DNA of 11,631 bases, taken from NCBI GenBank assembly GCA_045543675.1, contig JAZPXM010000194.1, positions 1 through 11,631 of the forward strand, read 5' to 3'. The position numbers and the translations under genes were made by a program. Positions within the stretch are counted from its first letter, which is position 1; the number at the start of each line of letters is the position of its first letter. Below the pieces are notes generated by a model, which worked only from the letters and a program-made list of their open reading frames with translations, made no database searches and had not been told where the DNA came from. Origin of the DNA: URNF01 sp045543675. Its GTDB lineage: Bacteria > Bacillota > Clostridia > Oscillospirales > Acutalibacteraceae. Positions 11,376 through 11,631 of the stretch are shown here, in pieces.

Positions 11376-11631
11376 CACCCGAAATGCAGGTGCGGGCAAA
11401 ACCCATACTATTTAACACCGAGATGGTGGAAGCTATTCTCGAAGGACGCAAGACGCAAACGCGGCGGATCGCCGGCAGGCGGTTGCATTGGGGTGTCGGC
11501 GACATTCTTTGGGTACGGGAAACGTGGCGCTTTATGCCGTGTATCGAATGTGCGGCGGAAGAAGCGGGGCTTTGCGCCGTCACACCGACGTTGCACGAAG
11601 GCAAAGTCGGATCGGAGCCATGTCGTTCTGT
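11369..11631 (+). CDS. ASCH-domain-like phage protein, cut by the window edge
   Basis: 87 complete codons are visible. KPILFNTEMVEAILEGRKTQ (11-30), then TRR, and later GDILWVRETWRF are the hallmark segments of phage ASCH-like proteins (KPILF-x-x-x-M-x-x-A-I-L-x-G-x-K-T-x-TRR ... GD-x-L-x-VRETW), a PUA-like fold thought to bind RNA or modified nucleic acid. Start ATG at 11369 follows GGGGGTG and overlaps the upstream stop by 7 bp. The 3' end lies beyond 11631. Confidence 0.85.
   Translation, partial: MLTPEMQVRAKPILFNTEMVEAILEGRKTQTRRIAGRRLHWGVGDILWVRETWRFMPCIECAAEEAGLCAVTPTLHEGKVGSEPCRS

Overview
The window looks like the integrase end and early region of a temperate phage (or a closely related integrative element) of a gut-type Clostridia/Firmicutes host. 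Supporting signs are strong AGGAGG-type ribosome binding sites before nearly every gene, an integrase next to a tRNA-Ser 3' fragment, a CI-like repressor with an ImmA/IrrE protease, and the small Cys-rich, DUF551-like and ASCH-like proteins familiar from Clostridia prophages. No structural, packaging or lysis genes are present, so assignment to a tailed phage is an inference.

Layout. 1-120: a terminator and the 3' part of a tRNA-Ser(GCU), read leftward, probably the attachment site. 160-2402 (minus): tyrosine integrase, and upstream of it a membrane-anchored coiled-coil protein of unknown role, forming one leftward transcript. 2543-3106 (plus): ImmA/IrrE peptidase, tail to tail with the CI-like repressor (3103-3462, minus). 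3463-3970: a dense regulatory region with three CI-type operators, mirrored promoters, a second operator family, and a roughly 290-nt gene-free stretch that folds into many hairpins and ends in a terminator-like structure. 3971-4518: a Cro-like HTH protein, a 55-residue protein, and a convergent Cys-rich protein. 4519-4858: a second gene-free stretch enclosed by a long interrupted helix of about 30 bp, with alternative pairings reaching the ribosome binding site of the next gene. 4859-5956: four small genes, one of which has a palindromic repeat fused into its reading frame. 5920-6055: a predicted leftward RNA of about 100 nt with its own promoter, four consecutive hairpins and a terminator. 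6165-9879: replication and partition block (HUH-type Rep, a short winged-helix-like protein, a Myb/SANT-repeat zinc protein, a ParB-like protein). 9898-11631: a run of small overlapping accessory genes, one apparently frameshifted at an A8 run, ending in a partial ASCH-like gene cut by the window edge.

How it could work: in the lysogen, CI occupies operators lying inside the promoter spacers and blocks the rightward promoter. ImmA would cleave CI on induction, as in ICEBs1-type switches, because CI lacks a LexA-type self-cleavage domain. The rightward promoter does not lead straight into a protein gene but into the first structured RNA, and the Cro-like protein follows with its own related operators. 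The three structured RNA candidates are the most unusual content; their strand and structure are read from base pairing alone and need covariation or expression evidence.
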